From NCBI GenBank assembly GCA_038373885.1, contig JAWZYV010012519.1, positions 865,575 through 929,574 of the forward strand: a DNA stretch of 64,000 nt. The letters run 5' to 3'. This document shows positions 11,190 through 23,170 of the stretch, piece by piece. The position numbers and the translations under genes were made by a program. Within the stretch, counting starts at the first letter, position 1. Each line of letters begins with the position of its first letter. The DNA is from Cheiracanthium punctorium (Eukaryota; Arthropoda; Arachnida; Araneae; Cheiracanthiidae). The notes under the pieces are model-generated. The model was not told the DNA's origin. It made no database searches and saw only the letters and a program-made list of their open reading frames with translations.

Positions 11190-12181
11190 CCAGTCTCAAG
11201 TAAAATCCAGTTTCAAATCTAAGCCTCGCCAAAGTGCCAGCATACGCCATTTTGCAAGAGTTTTTTCAGGGAATCATTCGAAGCATTGACTTAGCAGCAA
11301 TCAAAATGGGAAATGGTTCGACCGCCAGGCATTTATTTGAAAAGTGGAATCCCTTAATACAGCCGCATTTTTAAAATTATCAACTATAACATGTTTTATT
11401 CATCGTTACCTCGATGTACTAAATGCGAAGATTTCAATTTTCTGAAATTTGGCGGATTTCCCCCAAGTTAAATCAATGTACTCAATTGGCGAGAATTCTG
11501 AAGCTACATCGCTTGAAATGCCCTAATAACTGCATTATTTCTGCACGGATAGTTAAAATTTAATTCTGTATTCTAAGAAAACCTATACACTTGTTTTCAA
11601 AAATGCTATTCCCTTAAGCTCTCAGTAAATTGCGCCAAAAAGCCTAAACTGTGCAAACCGCTAGAACTCACTTTCTAAAAATCGGCCTATCAGCCATTTT
11701 ATTTTTCGCCAAACTAAAAAAAATTACATATTAGTCTCGGATATCTTCGATCCTCATTGTTTTGCGTATAAAACATTTCATTCCTGCTCCCATTTCTTAT
11801 GCGCACACGATATTATAATTAAAAAAATAACCTTACAAATATAAACTAAAAAAATCATTATTATTATTTTATTTTTACTTTAAGAATTTAAAACATTTTA
11901 TTCGGCAAAATCGCCGCACATGGCAACCAAGATGCTTATTTCACACACTTTTTTCACTACAGGGGTTACAATTACGTAAAGCTTTCTGCGTGGAGAACAT
12001 AAAAAATCTCTTAAATTACGGGAACGGGTGGACTTTCAAAGTTTTAAAGTGGACTATCATTTATTCTATATTATTTTACATATCTGTGTAAAATTTCAGG
12101 CTGACAGGTCCATTTTTTGTGGAATTGTATACTACCCAAATCAACAAATTGACAAACAGAATTTCATTTTTATTTATAAGA
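11190..12181 (-). repeat. Helitron 5' module, copy 1
   Basis: About 1 kb, beginning ACCAGTCTCAAGTAAAATCC on the plus strand and ending at a TC-type Helitron terminus. It shares nearly all of its length with 13097-14125, including the stretch CGCCAAAGTGCCAGCATACG and the segment GGGTTACAATTACG. Confidence 0.8.
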
Positions 12182-13096
12182 TAACCTACGCTTGTTTTTA
12201 AAAATACCCTCTCATTAAATTGCGCCAAGCGCTAGAATCATAGAAAATCTGACACACTTTCAGATTTTAAATACGCACTAAAGTGCTATATATAAAAAGA
12301 GTTATAATCCTTGGGTCTTCCCTATTTTCGTTCCTTCTTTCATTAAGTTGGAAAGTGTATCATTATTCATGAGTGTGATTAAACAAAATTAAAATTGATA
12401 TTTCTAACATCCTTTTTTCTGGATGTAATACATTAGAAATAGATGCAGAAAAGCTGCTCAGAAAAATGCACAATTCCAACTGAATGAAAATTTCAAAAAC
12501 TTATACGCAGGTGTATTCATAACCCAAATAGCAGACGATTAAATTACGATAAATAGCGCCAAGCGTTAGAATCCTCCTCAAAATCGCACATCAACCCCTT
12601 TTATTTTTCGACCAATTAAAAAGTTGCACATTTATTTTCGGAAAATTTCCAAATTCTATTTTTCTTTTGAGTATAAATCATTTCATTCCCGCTCTGATAT
12701 CACATGCACACGATATTTTAATTTAAAAACAACCTTACAAATAATCTAGACAAAATTTAAAAAAATCGTTATTCTTTTATTTTTACTTCAAGAATCTGAA
12801 TCATTTAATGAACTGCCGAATGTGGCAACCTAGATAAGCTTAATCGTCGCTTAATTGACTGTGGGGTTACAATTACGAAATGGCGGAAAGCAAAAATTAG
12901 CCTTTTGCAATACGTTTTTATCGATATTTCCTAAAATAGTTCGAATTTTGAAAAAATCGCTTCGAGGTGTGTCGGGGCCTGTCATGGAGAATTTCCGTTC
13001 AAAACTTGGTAGGTCTGCGATCACCGTTTGCGAGCTACGCGAGACACAGACAAACAAACTAACAGTTTACACACATTGTTTTATTAATATAGCTAC
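12182..13096 (-). repeat. Helitron 5' module, diverged middle copy
   Basis: Shorter and more diverged than its neighbours, but collinear over several blocks (CATTAAATTGCGCC near 12213, CATTTCATTCCCGCTC near 12678, GGGGTTACAATTACG near 12862). It also holds a ~130-bp block (12243-12375) shared with the first Helitron at 8450-8590, including ATTAAGTTGGAAAGTGT. Confidence 0.65.
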
Positions 13097-14125
13097 CAGT
13101 CTCAAATAAAATCCAGTTTCAAATCTAAGCCTCGCCAAAGTGCCAACATACGCCATTTTGCAAGAGTTTTTTCAGGGAATCATTCGAAGCATTGACTTAG
13201 CAGCAATCAATTTTGGAAATGGTTCGACCTTTAAAAAGTAAAACACGCTTTTATTTGAAAAGTGGAATAATTTAATACAGCCGCATTTTTTAAATTATCA
13301 ACTATATAACGTGTTTTATTCATCGTTACTCCGATGTACTATATGCGAAGATTTCAATTATCTGAAATTTGGCGGAATTCCCCCAACTTAAATCAATGCA
13401 CTCAATTGGCGAGAATGCTGAAGATAGATCGCTTGAAATCCCTTAATAACTGCATTATTTCCGCACGGATCATTAAAATTTAACGCTGTATTCTAATAAA
13501 ACCTTTGCACCTGTTTTCAAAAATCCGTTTCCTTAAGCTCTCAGTAAATTGCGCCAAGCCGGAAACTGTGCAAACCGCTAGAACTCACTTTCTCGGCATT
13601 TTGAGCCATTTTATTTTTCGCCAAACTAAAAAATTTTAACATATTAGCCTCAGAAATCTTCAATTCTTATTGTTTTGCGTATAAAACATTTCATTCCTGC
13701 TCTGTTTTCCCATGCACACGATATTATAATTTAAAAAAAATAACCTTACGAATATAAACTAACAAAAAAAAATCATTATTATTCTTTTATTTTTACTTTG
13801 AGAATTTAAAACATTTTATTCGGCAAAATCGCCACACATGGCAACCACGATCCTTATTTCACACTTTTTTCACTACAGGGGTTACAATTACGGAAAGCTT
13901 TTTGCGTGGAGAGCATAAAAAATCTCTTAAATTCCGGGAACGGGTGGACTTTCAAAGTTTTAAAGTAGACTATAATTTATTCTATGTTTACATATATGTG
14001 CAAAATTTCAGGCTGATAGGTCCATTTTTGTGGATTTGCATACGACTCAAATCCACAAACAAACAAACAAACAAACAAACAATCAAACAAACAAACAAAC
14101 AGAATTTCATTTTTATTTATAAGGA
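13097..14125 (-). repeat. Helitron 5' module, copy 2
   Basis: Close relative of 11190-12181. Near its end it has an expanded (AAAC)n tract (about 14056-14100) that is much shorter in copy 1, where only ACAAATTGACAAACAG remains. The terminal TTTCATTTTTATTTATAAGGA is the inverse of a TC-starting Helitron 5' end. Confidence 0.8.
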
Positions 14126-14940
14126 TTAGCCACAGAATGACAGAACGACGAACAAACTTTTTTTTAACTTTCGTACTGGGTTCCCAGGGGCTTGAAACGG
14201 ATAGAAATAGCAAAATTTTAGAATTACAAGTAATGTACAGACAAAAGTATAATTTTAATTTTATATAGATGCCAAAGTAGTTCAATTTTCATCATTGTTG
14301 CCAACCATAACAGAAATATGAGCAGAAACTAAAAAAAAATTGAAAATCAATTTGAAGTTGTTTTATTTTAGGTCTAAGAGCTCATATAATGTTTTTCATA
14401 ACTTCATAGCTATTACTTTGAACTTCTTCACGGGAACTGGTTTAAAATGTTTTAATCACTTATTTTTTCATATTAAACAAATTTTTAAAGATAATTTCTT
14501 GACCATTTCAAAAGTACATGACCCATTAATTGTTACAATAATCTCTTATCGAATTATGAGCAGCCTCGAACATAATGATACAGATTTTTTTCAGTTATTC
14601 GTAGAAATGAACTCTGCCAGTTAATAAATGATTTCGTCCCCAGAATTAGCACGATTGTTTCCATTGCAAGAACCTGTATTGAAACTGTGTTGTTCTATTC
14701 AAACTTTAGAGGCGTGTTCCTTCTCCCTTCCAGACAAATAAAGTTTAGCCTATTAAATATTACTTATTTTGTTACTTATAAGTAAATTTGAATTAAGAAA
14801 AAGGAGATCAAAAATAAGTGCAATTTTTAGCAGTTGTTGCCCTTAATATTATTTTTTTTCTGCGTTCGTTCCTGGGGTCAAGCGAAACTTAATGAGCCAG
14901 AGCTGATAGGGTAGGTATGTATTGTGTTTAATGCAAATCT
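14126..14940. other. AT-rich spacer, nothing recognised
   Basis: A plus-strand frame at 14340-14624 (94 codons) is open but low-complexity and matches no family. No element ends are visible. Confidence 0.55.
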
Positions 14941-14944
14941 ACAC

Positions 14945-15110
14945 GAGGTCCTTGAGGAAGGGTGCCTTGAACAGAAGACTTTTTAATGGTTTCTAACGCG
15001 TATTCATGTTACATCTGAAGAAAACCTCCCTAAAGTGTAAACCGTCAGGTCGATGAAGGCCAGAACCCTGAACCTTCACACCTCAGCCATCTACAATATT
15101 CAGTGTCTTT
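14945..15110 (-). mobile_element. truncated SINE body, minus strand
   Basis: Read on the minus strand this region parallels the body of the SINE at 804-1054: a GACGGTTTACAC block, then GGTTTTCTTCAGATGTAAC, then TGAATACGCGTTA and AAAAAGTCTTC. The tRNA-like head is missing or unrecognisable. Divergence is considerable, so this is an older or related-subfamily copy. Confidence 0.65.
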
Positions 15111-17264
15111 TGCACTCTTGATCTGGTGTGTTGCTTCTGAACTGGGCAGTATGCAAACGAGAGACCCTGCGTCTTCTTGAACAATTCCAAAAATCAAATA
15201 CAAGGCCAATTCTTGCAATACAAGCAAAATACTTTTGAATTTTTAGAATACACACTCTGTTGATATCTTCGTCTCATCACCGTGATTAATTTACAAATTG
15301 GCAACTTTCCTCAGCCAACTGCGCTATCTCTTCATCCTCTATCTCAAAGTGCCTTTCGGCGCGAACAAATCGTTTTCTCTGGCTGTACTTTATTTTTTTT
15401 AATTCTCCTATTACTTTCCCTCCTTCCGCAGCAATTTTTTTTCTTTCTTTCTTTTATGAATGTTCAGAAATTGCCTTCTTTTTATTATTATTATTTTACG
15501 CGCGATTTTTTTATTCTATTTATTTCTCGCCAGACGCTGATAATAGCGCGAAGAAGAAGCCGTAAGTACAGCGCTAACATGTGTTTTATTTTAGAGAAAC
15601 GGGATATTTAATACGATGGACAGACGTATAAGAGAAGTAGCCGAGAGTGTAAAAAGATAAAAAGAAGACATTCGCGAAAGACGATCCAGAAAGCGATTTG
15701 TAATCTGTTTTACGAAAAGTTCATATGTAAAGGTGAACTTGCAGATAGCGGGATGCGTTTTATATCTATCTACAAAAGAAAAAAAAGGAGGCTACTGCTT
15801 AAAAATCCGTATGCTTCCTTATCGAGTTCATATTTTTTGAAATATATGCTAGTTGAGAAGCATTTTAGTGATTCTTGCGTGCGTAGCGGCATGTTAAAAG
15901 AGTCTTGAATGGGGAAAAAAATTAAAAATACTAATCAGTTTGTGCGAGGTATGGATGTAGATTTGTGGGATGTGTTTAAAGTGGTAAAATATTGTTGGTT
16001 TCAGTGTTGCACTGTAAGGGTGCATATATAGGACGCACAAATTTTTTTACGCTCTGACAAGGCCTCTTTAAAACTTCATTGATAACTTCACTAATGTGTT
16101 CTTTAGAAACCCTTTTTTTGCCATGTGTAGGAGATAGATGGCTTTTAAACTAAATTAAAATTGTATTATATAAACTAGAGTTAATTACTAGCAACATATA
16201 CTATATTTCATATCAGTAAATGCATGAACTTTGCTTCTTGGTATACGTGTAGATTATTATTTATGGACATTTAAATCTGTTGAAAACATCCAGAATTAAA
16301 AAACATCTCAGCATTATACATTAAAATGCACTCGTGTCTTACACAGATCGAACTAAATTTTAACAACACATACTGATGAAAAAAACATTCTGTGTGGCGT
16401 ACAAAAATGTTCTTATTTTTTTTAGTATGTTAAGAGATGAACTGAATTTTTTGTAATAAAATCAAAGTATGCGTATTGCATATAGTCATTTCACGTTATC
16501 TTGTTGTGTCTTTACGGATATTGAGTAAACAAATTTTTCTCGCATGCGTTTGCCGATAGATTCTTCAAAAGTATTGTGATGATGTTTTGTTTAATTTCGA
16601 AGTTAATGAAAACAATGCTGTTTTTTTCATTCAATAAGCATTACATTATAGCAGTTAATGTGCAATCATGCAGTATTTAAAGAATTCCATTTTAAAATTG
16701 TAAACAGGTACGAAAAACCCAAATATTCGAATATTTAGTAGAGAGACTTTCAGTCGAAAATTCTAAGATATAAAGATCATGCACGGGAAAGTTGAAAAGA
16801 ATGCAACAGCTAGTGGGAATAACAGGAACTAAGCATATATGACAAAGCACAAAATCTTGTGCTTTAAGGATGTTCTTTTAAGAAAACATGCGACTTTTGT
16901 GGATAGCTTTTAAAAGAATAAAATTATTCTAGAGACTTGAAATATATTTGAATGTCTCTTCATAAATTGCACCATGCAATTTTACAAACGGTCAAGTTGA
17001 GGCAGTTATGAAAATGAGGGGGGGAAATTCGCAAATATACACAATTTCGAAGAACTTACCAAAAAGGATGGCACCTCGGCTCATTTTGAAAGGCTGTTCC
17101 TGGGTAGTTCCAAGACTTTTTTTCTGAATGTTGCTTGATACTGTTAATAGAAATGTATATAGTTTAATTTGTGAAAAAACAGTATTAATTTTTTCGAATT
17201 GTTAACGTCAGTGTTCGTTTTTGAAACTTGAAGTTCAAAAGTCCGGTGAAACAATCCAGCGTTA
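15111..17264. other. mixed spacer with a G+C-richer segment
   Basis: About 15280-15660 is less AT-rich, with a pyrimidine-rich core and an open plus-strand frame of 109 codons (15282-15611) whose peptide is hydrophobic but low-complexity and matches nothing. From 15660 to 17260 the sequence is AT-rich with no recognisable element. Confidence 0.5.
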
Positions 17265-17265
17265 G

Positions 17266-17266
17266 A

Positions 17267-17299
<33 letters not shown>
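17266..17299. repeat. (TA)n microsatellite
   Basis: About 34 bases of alternating T and A. Confidence 0.9.
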
Positions 17300-17301
<2 letters not shown>

Positions 17302-19852
17302 GTTTATGAATTTTTTATGTCAAATACTGTTTTAGACTTGTATTATATAAATATTTTCATATTATATAAGCCTTAAATTTTTTTCAGGAAAAGAAGAAAG
17401 AAAGAAAAAAGATAATGAAAAGAAAATATTACTTTCAATAAGTATAATTTAATGTAATGTTCAATCCTTTATATTTTCATACAAACTAGTAACTGTTTAT
17501 CATCCATGTCAGCTTAATGCCTGCAAAGTCAGTAAAGTTCGCCCTTATGATGACTCATTTTTATTGCTTTTTTTCGGAAAAATCACGAATTTTTTTCGAA
17601 AACGTTATTTTTAAACATATTTAATTTAAATAAGGGGAAGAAAATTAGAATTCATTAAAATTGTACGAAGGAACATGGCACATGGTAGCAGCAATTCTGC
17701 TTCTCCAGTGAATCAATCAGTTCAGTTTCTCAATATTGTTAGGCGTGTTTCCGGATATTTGAACGTGACCATCGACAAGTAACTTACTAATGGTTCACGA
17801 TGAAAGTATGTAATTCCTTTAACACCGGAAATTTTGAACTTTTCAGGAAGTAAGAGAATGTTTATCCCAAATTCTGATCGTCTTTTCTTCTCTGTCGCGA
17901 CTCCTCTAAGTCTTAGCTTGGTATGCCAACCGCTAATAAATGTAAAAATTGAGGAATTAACTAAGTGTCCGAGAATATTGATGAATCTGCAGGAGAATTA
18001 GTCTGGTAGATCTTTATTTAGTTTTATCAAATTATATCGCTACCAACTCTCCAAAAACGCAAATCTGCATATTCCTAACGTGAAGAATGCCTTCAAAGTT
18101 TCGTTGCTTCATTATCAATCTAAAAACAAGGAATAAGGAATGACAATTTTCACCAAAACCATTTGGAATTAAGATTTGGGGCTTTGGCATAGTATACAGC
18201 ATTGCTTTGAGAGACCCTAAAAAGGCATTAAAGATAAAAATTGACGAATTTACAGACCAGCCATTTTGGTCTGGTGGAAGCGATATGGTACAGGAAATTC
18301 CCTGACCATCTTGAAAGCTACTTTCATGTATGCAGGAAGAAAAGTCTTTGAAATATTCTAACAATAATGCATCCTACTATACAGTTAAGCTGATCATTAA
18401 CTCACTGACTTACTGAATTAGTGATTTTGTCAGAATTCCGGTTGAACCATTGATTGAAAGAAGATTAAATATGTTGAATGTAGACATATTTTTGTCAAAT
18501 GTTTTTTCTAGCGCCTGTTGTATGCTTTACTAATGGTAATTCATTAATGTTTTAATAATCATTTACTGATATTTTTGGTCCAACATTAATGCATTATTTT
18601 TGCATGTGTATTATTATTCTTGCTTATTCTGCTTCAAAGTAGAATAATGAATAAAGAGACGGACTTAATAACTCCTTGCGATGTTATTTCAATCTAAATG
18701 AAACATCATTAAGCAGATGCTGTGTGTGCGAACATCTATTTTTATTCATCCCTTTCTCAGAGATCTCCGCGGTCGAAGTTATGCGCACTCTACAAAAGCG
18801 TGTCATTTTACCAGATCACACCCGGACAATTGACATCCAAAACAAAACCTCTTTAGACAATTCTTCCAGCGACCTACAATGCAGAAGGAAAAAAAAAAAG
18901 ACGCTGATCTTAGCAGTGACGTACTGGTGTTGTCTCAACAATTGTCCATTAAAAGAAAATAATAAGCTTTTACTCATTACACAGACAAATCTTCTGACAT
19001 TAAAGCGCGGACATTGTTGATTGTCGACTGTGACGTAGGCCAGTGGACGGCTTAGATGACCACTTGAAGATCGGGGCGAAACAGAGAGAGACGTCTTTTC
19101 TCGATACACCAAATAGATGCGATGAAAATAGCTTCTTCTGTGCTGTTTTAAGACAGTGAAGTCCTTGTAGTGTTTCTTAGGAGTGCTGAGATCCTAGAGA
19201 TTGTGTTGCTTTTTCCTCTGGAGTGGCACCGGGCAGATGGTAGCGAGTTGTGTTGTATGAATTTAGGAGTGATATTTGATGGAAATGATATTTCCACTGT
19301 TGTTCCGGAATGAGTTATAGAGTGAGTCGGCTAAACAGTTGTAATAGAAAACATTGAGGTTACGTCGGGAAAATATGGAATATTTTTTTAATCTTATATT
19401 TAGCTTTACATTTATTTATTTATTTATTTTCAATGAAAACTATCATTAATATGACGAGTTACCTGAAAAATATATAGCGAGAGATACTTTACGAAACGTT
19501 CTGTGATCTCGAATGCTCGAAATAAGATTATTTTTAAATTTTTAAATTTTTCGAGAAGAACAATATTGCATGTAAATATAATATTTTAGTAATCATTTTG
19601 CATTTGTTTTTATATTTTTCTGTATATAAAGTACGCATGAAAAGAGTAAGTATTTATTGAAGCTATTTTTCAAGCGGAATGAAATATTTTGAAATTAGAA
19701 CAGGATGACCAAGATTAAATACAATAAGATATTCATTGATTTATTTCCTTTAATTTTTGATGCATTTTTTGGAGAAACAATTTTTTCTTTCTCCATTCTT
19801 TGCACATTATGTATTTACATAAAAAAGGGTAGATTTATCAAATGACTAGAAC
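17300..19852. other. AT-rich spacer with open frames but no recognised gene
   Basis: A minus-strand frame at 18032-18364 (110 codons) starts MLEYFKDFSSC; I recognise no domain in it. A less AT-rich patch at about 18690-19110 holds overlapping frames on both strands (18676-19020 plus, 18816-19112 minus), also unrecognised. Nothing in the stretch shows transposon ends. Confidence 0.45.
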
Positions 19853-20945
19853 TGTAGGGGAGATGGCCCAAAACGGGTAGGTCGCCCAAAGCGGGTAGGC
19901 ATTCGTATGCTGCCGCATAGTACGCATGCGCTAATATCGACCTGTGCCGTGAGTACTCGAACCCTCCCGAGTTTCATCCAGTCCCAACGGTCCACCGGCG
20001 TAGCAACATGGAATAACGAGACACAAAATAAAATAATTGGGGAATTCGTTAAAAAAAACTGACGGTATGTAATTCTTGACTAGTCGAAAACCAGCTTATT
20101 ATTTTTATTGCCAATATTACTACATTATTTTGATGCTATCTAGCATCAATATATAAAATACCATGATGATTCTGGGTTTTTTTATTTTTTTATTTGAGGT
20201 TATTATTCTTCAAGTAAAAATGTGCTTTCGGGCAAATCGGGTATCTGCCGGGTAGATACCCGCTTTGCCCTGATACATTTTAATTTTAATTTGTGTGATT
20301 TATGTCAAGAATAAGCCCTTATAAGTTGAAACTGATTTAAAATAAGTATAAAATTTAAATTAGGTAAGTGTAACTTATTTGAAAAGTTATTTTTTATAAT
20401 AACAAATAATAGTCTAATGACTTAATCATTTTTTTTTGACAAATATATTAAATGAGATTTTAAAATTTAATGAGATAATTATAACTTAAAACTCTATTTT
20501 TTATAATGACAGTTAATTAGTCTAACGATTTAGTCATTTTTTATTTTTTATTTTATTAATAGACATACCAAATGAGATTTTTGAATATTAATGGCATAAG
20601 TATAACTTGAAAGGTTATTTTTTCATATTGATAGTTAACTAATCTAATAATTTAATAATTTATTACTTTATATTTAATTAACAAATGCACCAAATCAAAA
20701 TAAGTTAATGTGATAATCATTTATAACATTGATACCTTTAATAAGGCTGATAAAATAACTCAAAAATTATTCTATGAAGGTTATTTTTAATGATAATTAT
20801 AAGTTCAATTAAAGTTTCAATAGTAATCCTTAAGGAAATTAACATGTGCTCATATTTTTAAAGTATATTGTACTTACCCGCTTTGTCCGAACGACTTACT
20901 CGCTTTAGGCCTCCTTGTAGGGCAAAGTGGGTTTTTTAAGCATTT
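19853..20945. mobile_element. unclassified element with GGGCAAAGCGGGTA motifs at both ends
   Basis: The left side starts TAGGGGAGATGGCCC and carries GCCCAAAACGGGTA and GCCCAAAGCGGGTA (about 19866-19898). The right side carries the inverse motifs TACCCGCTTTGTCC and TACTCGCTTTAGGC and one direct copy (about 20875-20935). In the middle, 20232-20273 is a perfect-looking hairpin made from two facing copies. The interior is AT-rich and non-coding. The arrangement suggests a non-autonomous DNA transposon with complex ends, but no target duplication is clear. The first bases resemble the ends of the small MITE at 21370-21532. Confidence 0.55.
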
Positions 20946-20985
20946 TTAATTTTTGATAATAAACAATTATTATGAATAAAATAAA

Positions 20986-21628
20986 GAAATTCTGTGAGCC
21001 ATCTAAATACAGTAGCACGAGATGGAGCTTTATTTACAAATGGTGATTGTAAACATTAAAGGCATGCTTATTGATTTAACACCGCTTTAAAATCATAGCG
21101 CGGTAATGCTCTCACGTCAACTCCATTTTCCTTTCGTTCAAAATCTATTCTACAGCAGAGAAATCGCATTTGTTACCACAAATTATCGCTGGCGACCAAA
21201 TCTCGCGGGCGACCTTTATCGCTGGCGACCAAGCGTTGAAATTTACCTATTTAACTTTTTTTTTTCTTTTACTTACCGTCTTCCACTGCCTCAAAATTTC
21301 AGCGTAAAATGCTTTTAGAGGCAATTGATAGGATTAGAAATGAAATTCTTAAAATTGTTTCTAGTTTGATATAGGGGAGAGTGGCTTAAAGCGTCTCAAT
21401 ACTCATTTTTTGTTTTGAAGTTTAAGATCTCTCCTAAGAAATAAATCAATCATGTTGATGATAAAAGCTCAAAAACTACTATTTTTGGATATCTATCGTT
21501 AACCTACCCGCTTTAAGCCACTCTCCCCTATATCAAACTAGAAACAATTTTAAGAATTTCATTTCTAATCCTATCAATTGCCTCTAAAAGCATTTTAAGC
21601 TGAAATTTTGAGGCAGTGGAAGACGGTA

Positions 21629-21667
<39 letters not shown>

Positions 21668-21934
21668 AAATAGGTAAATTTCAACGCTTGGTCGCCAGCG
21701 ATAAAGGTCGCCCGCGAGATTTGGTCGCCAGCGATAATTTGTGGTAACAAATGCGATTTCTCTGCTGTAGAATAGATTTTGAACGAAAGGAAAATGGAGT
21801 TGACGTGAGAGCATTATCGCGCTATGATTTTAAAGCGGTGTTAAATCAATAAGCATGCCTTTAATGTTTACAATCACCATTTGTAAATAAAGCTCCATCT
21901 CGTGCTACTGTATTTAGATGGCTCACAGAATTTC
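20986..21934. repeat. ~950-bp palindrome, arms over 400 bp
   Basis: The left arm (20986-21393) and right arm (21509-21934) are nearly perfect inverse copies around a 115-bp spacer. The main difference is a ~33-base A-run in the right arm (21630-21664), where the left arm has a shorter T-rich tract. The outermost part of each arm is the start of the mariner reading frame, so the left arm holds an inverted copy of the mariner's first ~50 codons. Open frames at 21106-21318 (plus) and 21632-21814 (minus) encode the same peptide start simply because of the palindrome. Confidence 0.9.
21370..21532. mobile_element. small MITE at the palindrome centre
   Basis: Ends read TATAGGGGAGAGTGGC and the inverse, about 24 bases each, enclosing about 115 bp of AT-rich DNA. 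The ends resemble the TAGGGGAGATGGCCC terminus of the element at 19853. As the flanking sequence is palindromic too, the exact element border cannot be fixed. Confidence 0.55.
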
Positions 21935-22735
21935 GTAGAGATGGAAGTTCTCTCCTGGATAACTAACACAGAGAAAAATTTGTCAGCTGTGGTCCCAGAA
22001 AATGTGTTGCCCATACGAAAAATGTTAGTCTATGATAATCGCTGCACATACCAAATGATACAGAAATAACTTAACATTGGGATCCAGAGCTGTACATAAA
22101 ATCTTTCATGAAGAACTGCATATGAAAATATTAGTTTGTTGTTAGATCCACCATAATTTAATAAAACACCAAAAGCGGAGAATGTCAGAATCTTCAAAGA
22201 AACCCTAAAACTACAAGCGTAAAAAACGATTGTGGACAAAGCCTTATTTCTAAAATTGTAACTGGTGATAAAACAAACATATCGCGTTTTTTTTTTTTTT
22301 TTTTTTTGACTGGTCAAAGCCACCAAGCTGGAGGAACAGAAGACAGTTACAGCTAACTCATACACCGACAAGGGTCGTCCAGAAATTCTTAATAAGTAGT
22401 TAATATAAGGGGACTCATGCTTCATCATAACAATGCATTTTCTCATACGGCAAAATTGACAGAGGAATTTCTGAACAAAAACACATCAAAATGATAGAAT
22501 ATCCACCTATTTCCTCTAATTTTGCTATGTGTGTCATTTGGCTATATTTTAATCCAAAGAAAAATTTACGTAGTAGCCGTTTTTATTCCGAAGAATGATA
22601 TTAATGAAGCTGTAAAAGCATATTTTGCATCGATTCTAAGAAATGGATGGCTTGTGGCTTTTAAACTTTGGAAAATTTGCCTACAAAAGTACATCAATGT
22701 TGGAGGGGATTACTTTGAACACTACTAAAATTTAG
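21793..22735 (+). pseudogene. mariner-like transposase, dead copy
   Basis: The start reads MELT, stop, EHYRAMI, matching the usual mariner N-terminus. A helix-turn-helix follows at about 21890-21963 (APSRATVFRWLTEFRRDGSS), then VPENVLPIRKMLVYDNRC and TYQMIQK, stop, LNIG (about 21989-22080), then LHHNNAFSHTA (about 22420) and a C-terminus ending in AYFASI, WLVAFKLW and YINVGGDYFEHY (open frame 22522-22728). Intact mariner transposases have a DD34D triad and cut-and-paste at TA. Here the second Asp is Asn (HHNN for HHDN), the third is replaced (CVIW for CDFW), and there are several stops and frameshifts. A T-run at 22287-22307 lies inside. The copy is certainly inactive. Confidence 0.88.
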
Positions 22736-22829
22736 TAAGTTTAATTTGTACCATTCAGCCGTATCTCAAAAACTTCAGAGTGACCCTCATACATAAAAAG
22801 GGTCATTTTATAAAATTACTAGAGCTTTA

Positions 22830-22890
22830 TTTGAAACAATTTTTAAAATTTAATTTTTAATTATATCAATTGCCTCTAAAAACATTCCAC
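22830..22890. repeat. direct repeat of a palindrome-arm segment
   Basis: GAAACAATTTTTAAAATTT through ATCAATTGCCTCTAAAAACATT closely parallels 21541-21596 in the right arm. The mariner remnant is therefore bracketed by direct copies of the same ~55-bp sequence. Confidence 0.6.
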
Positions 22891-22994
22891 AGAATAAATG
22901 ACACACAGTGTGTAGCCGCATTTAATGTAAGCTAGTTATATGCTATACTGTTCTGTTGGACCACAGAGACAATCACAAATACTACAGAAATAAC

Positions 22995-23170
22995 ACAGTC
23001 GAACCGGTTTAATGGATAAGTGATTAAAGGAATATCCCATTTACTGTAGTAAATTTTTGACTTATCAAACCGTAATAATTAGTCAATGTGATCCCAGATA
23101 ATGGAATAGCTCGGTTATTAGAATAAATTTTCGTGGCAAATTAGCTATTGGATAAAGTGTGTTCGACTGT
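22995..23170. mobile_element. pogo/Tigger-like MITE
   Basis: The ends ACAGTCGAACC and the inverse, GTTCGACTGT, enclose about 176 bp. CAGTCGAAC termini and a TA right flank are typical of pogo-type elements. The left flank has drifted. No coding capacity. Confidence 0.55.

Larger units (their letters stand above)
9917..14125 (-). mobile_element. Helitron composite (minus strand) with repeated 5' modules
   Basis: On the minus strand the 3' terminus is the hairpin CCCGT-GTGAAGA-ACGGG followed eight bases later by CTAG (9917-9920 on the plus strand). Two candidate 5' termini exist, both reading TCTTATAAATAAAAATG or TCCTTATAAATAAAAATG: one ends at 12181 and the other at 14125, each followed by T. 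The element abuts the previous Helitron exactly: its CTAG starts one base after the other's TC terminus. The region is non-coding. It consists of a ~110-bp minisatellite (10085-11130) and three related ~1-kb modules (11190-12181, 12182-13096, 13097-14125). It could be one element with amplified 5' regions or nested copies of one family. Confidence 0.75.

Noticed and set aside
14052..14101. (AAAC)n tract as an independent poly(A)-type retroposon tail
   Set aside because: It lies within the Helitron 5' terminal module, where a shorter version exists in the sister copy.
21106..21814. Two open frames of 70 and 60 codons on opposite strands with the same peptide start
   Set aside because: They are the same DNA in the two arms of the palindrome; the frame is an antisense reading of a decayed mariner 5' region, not a duplicated gene.
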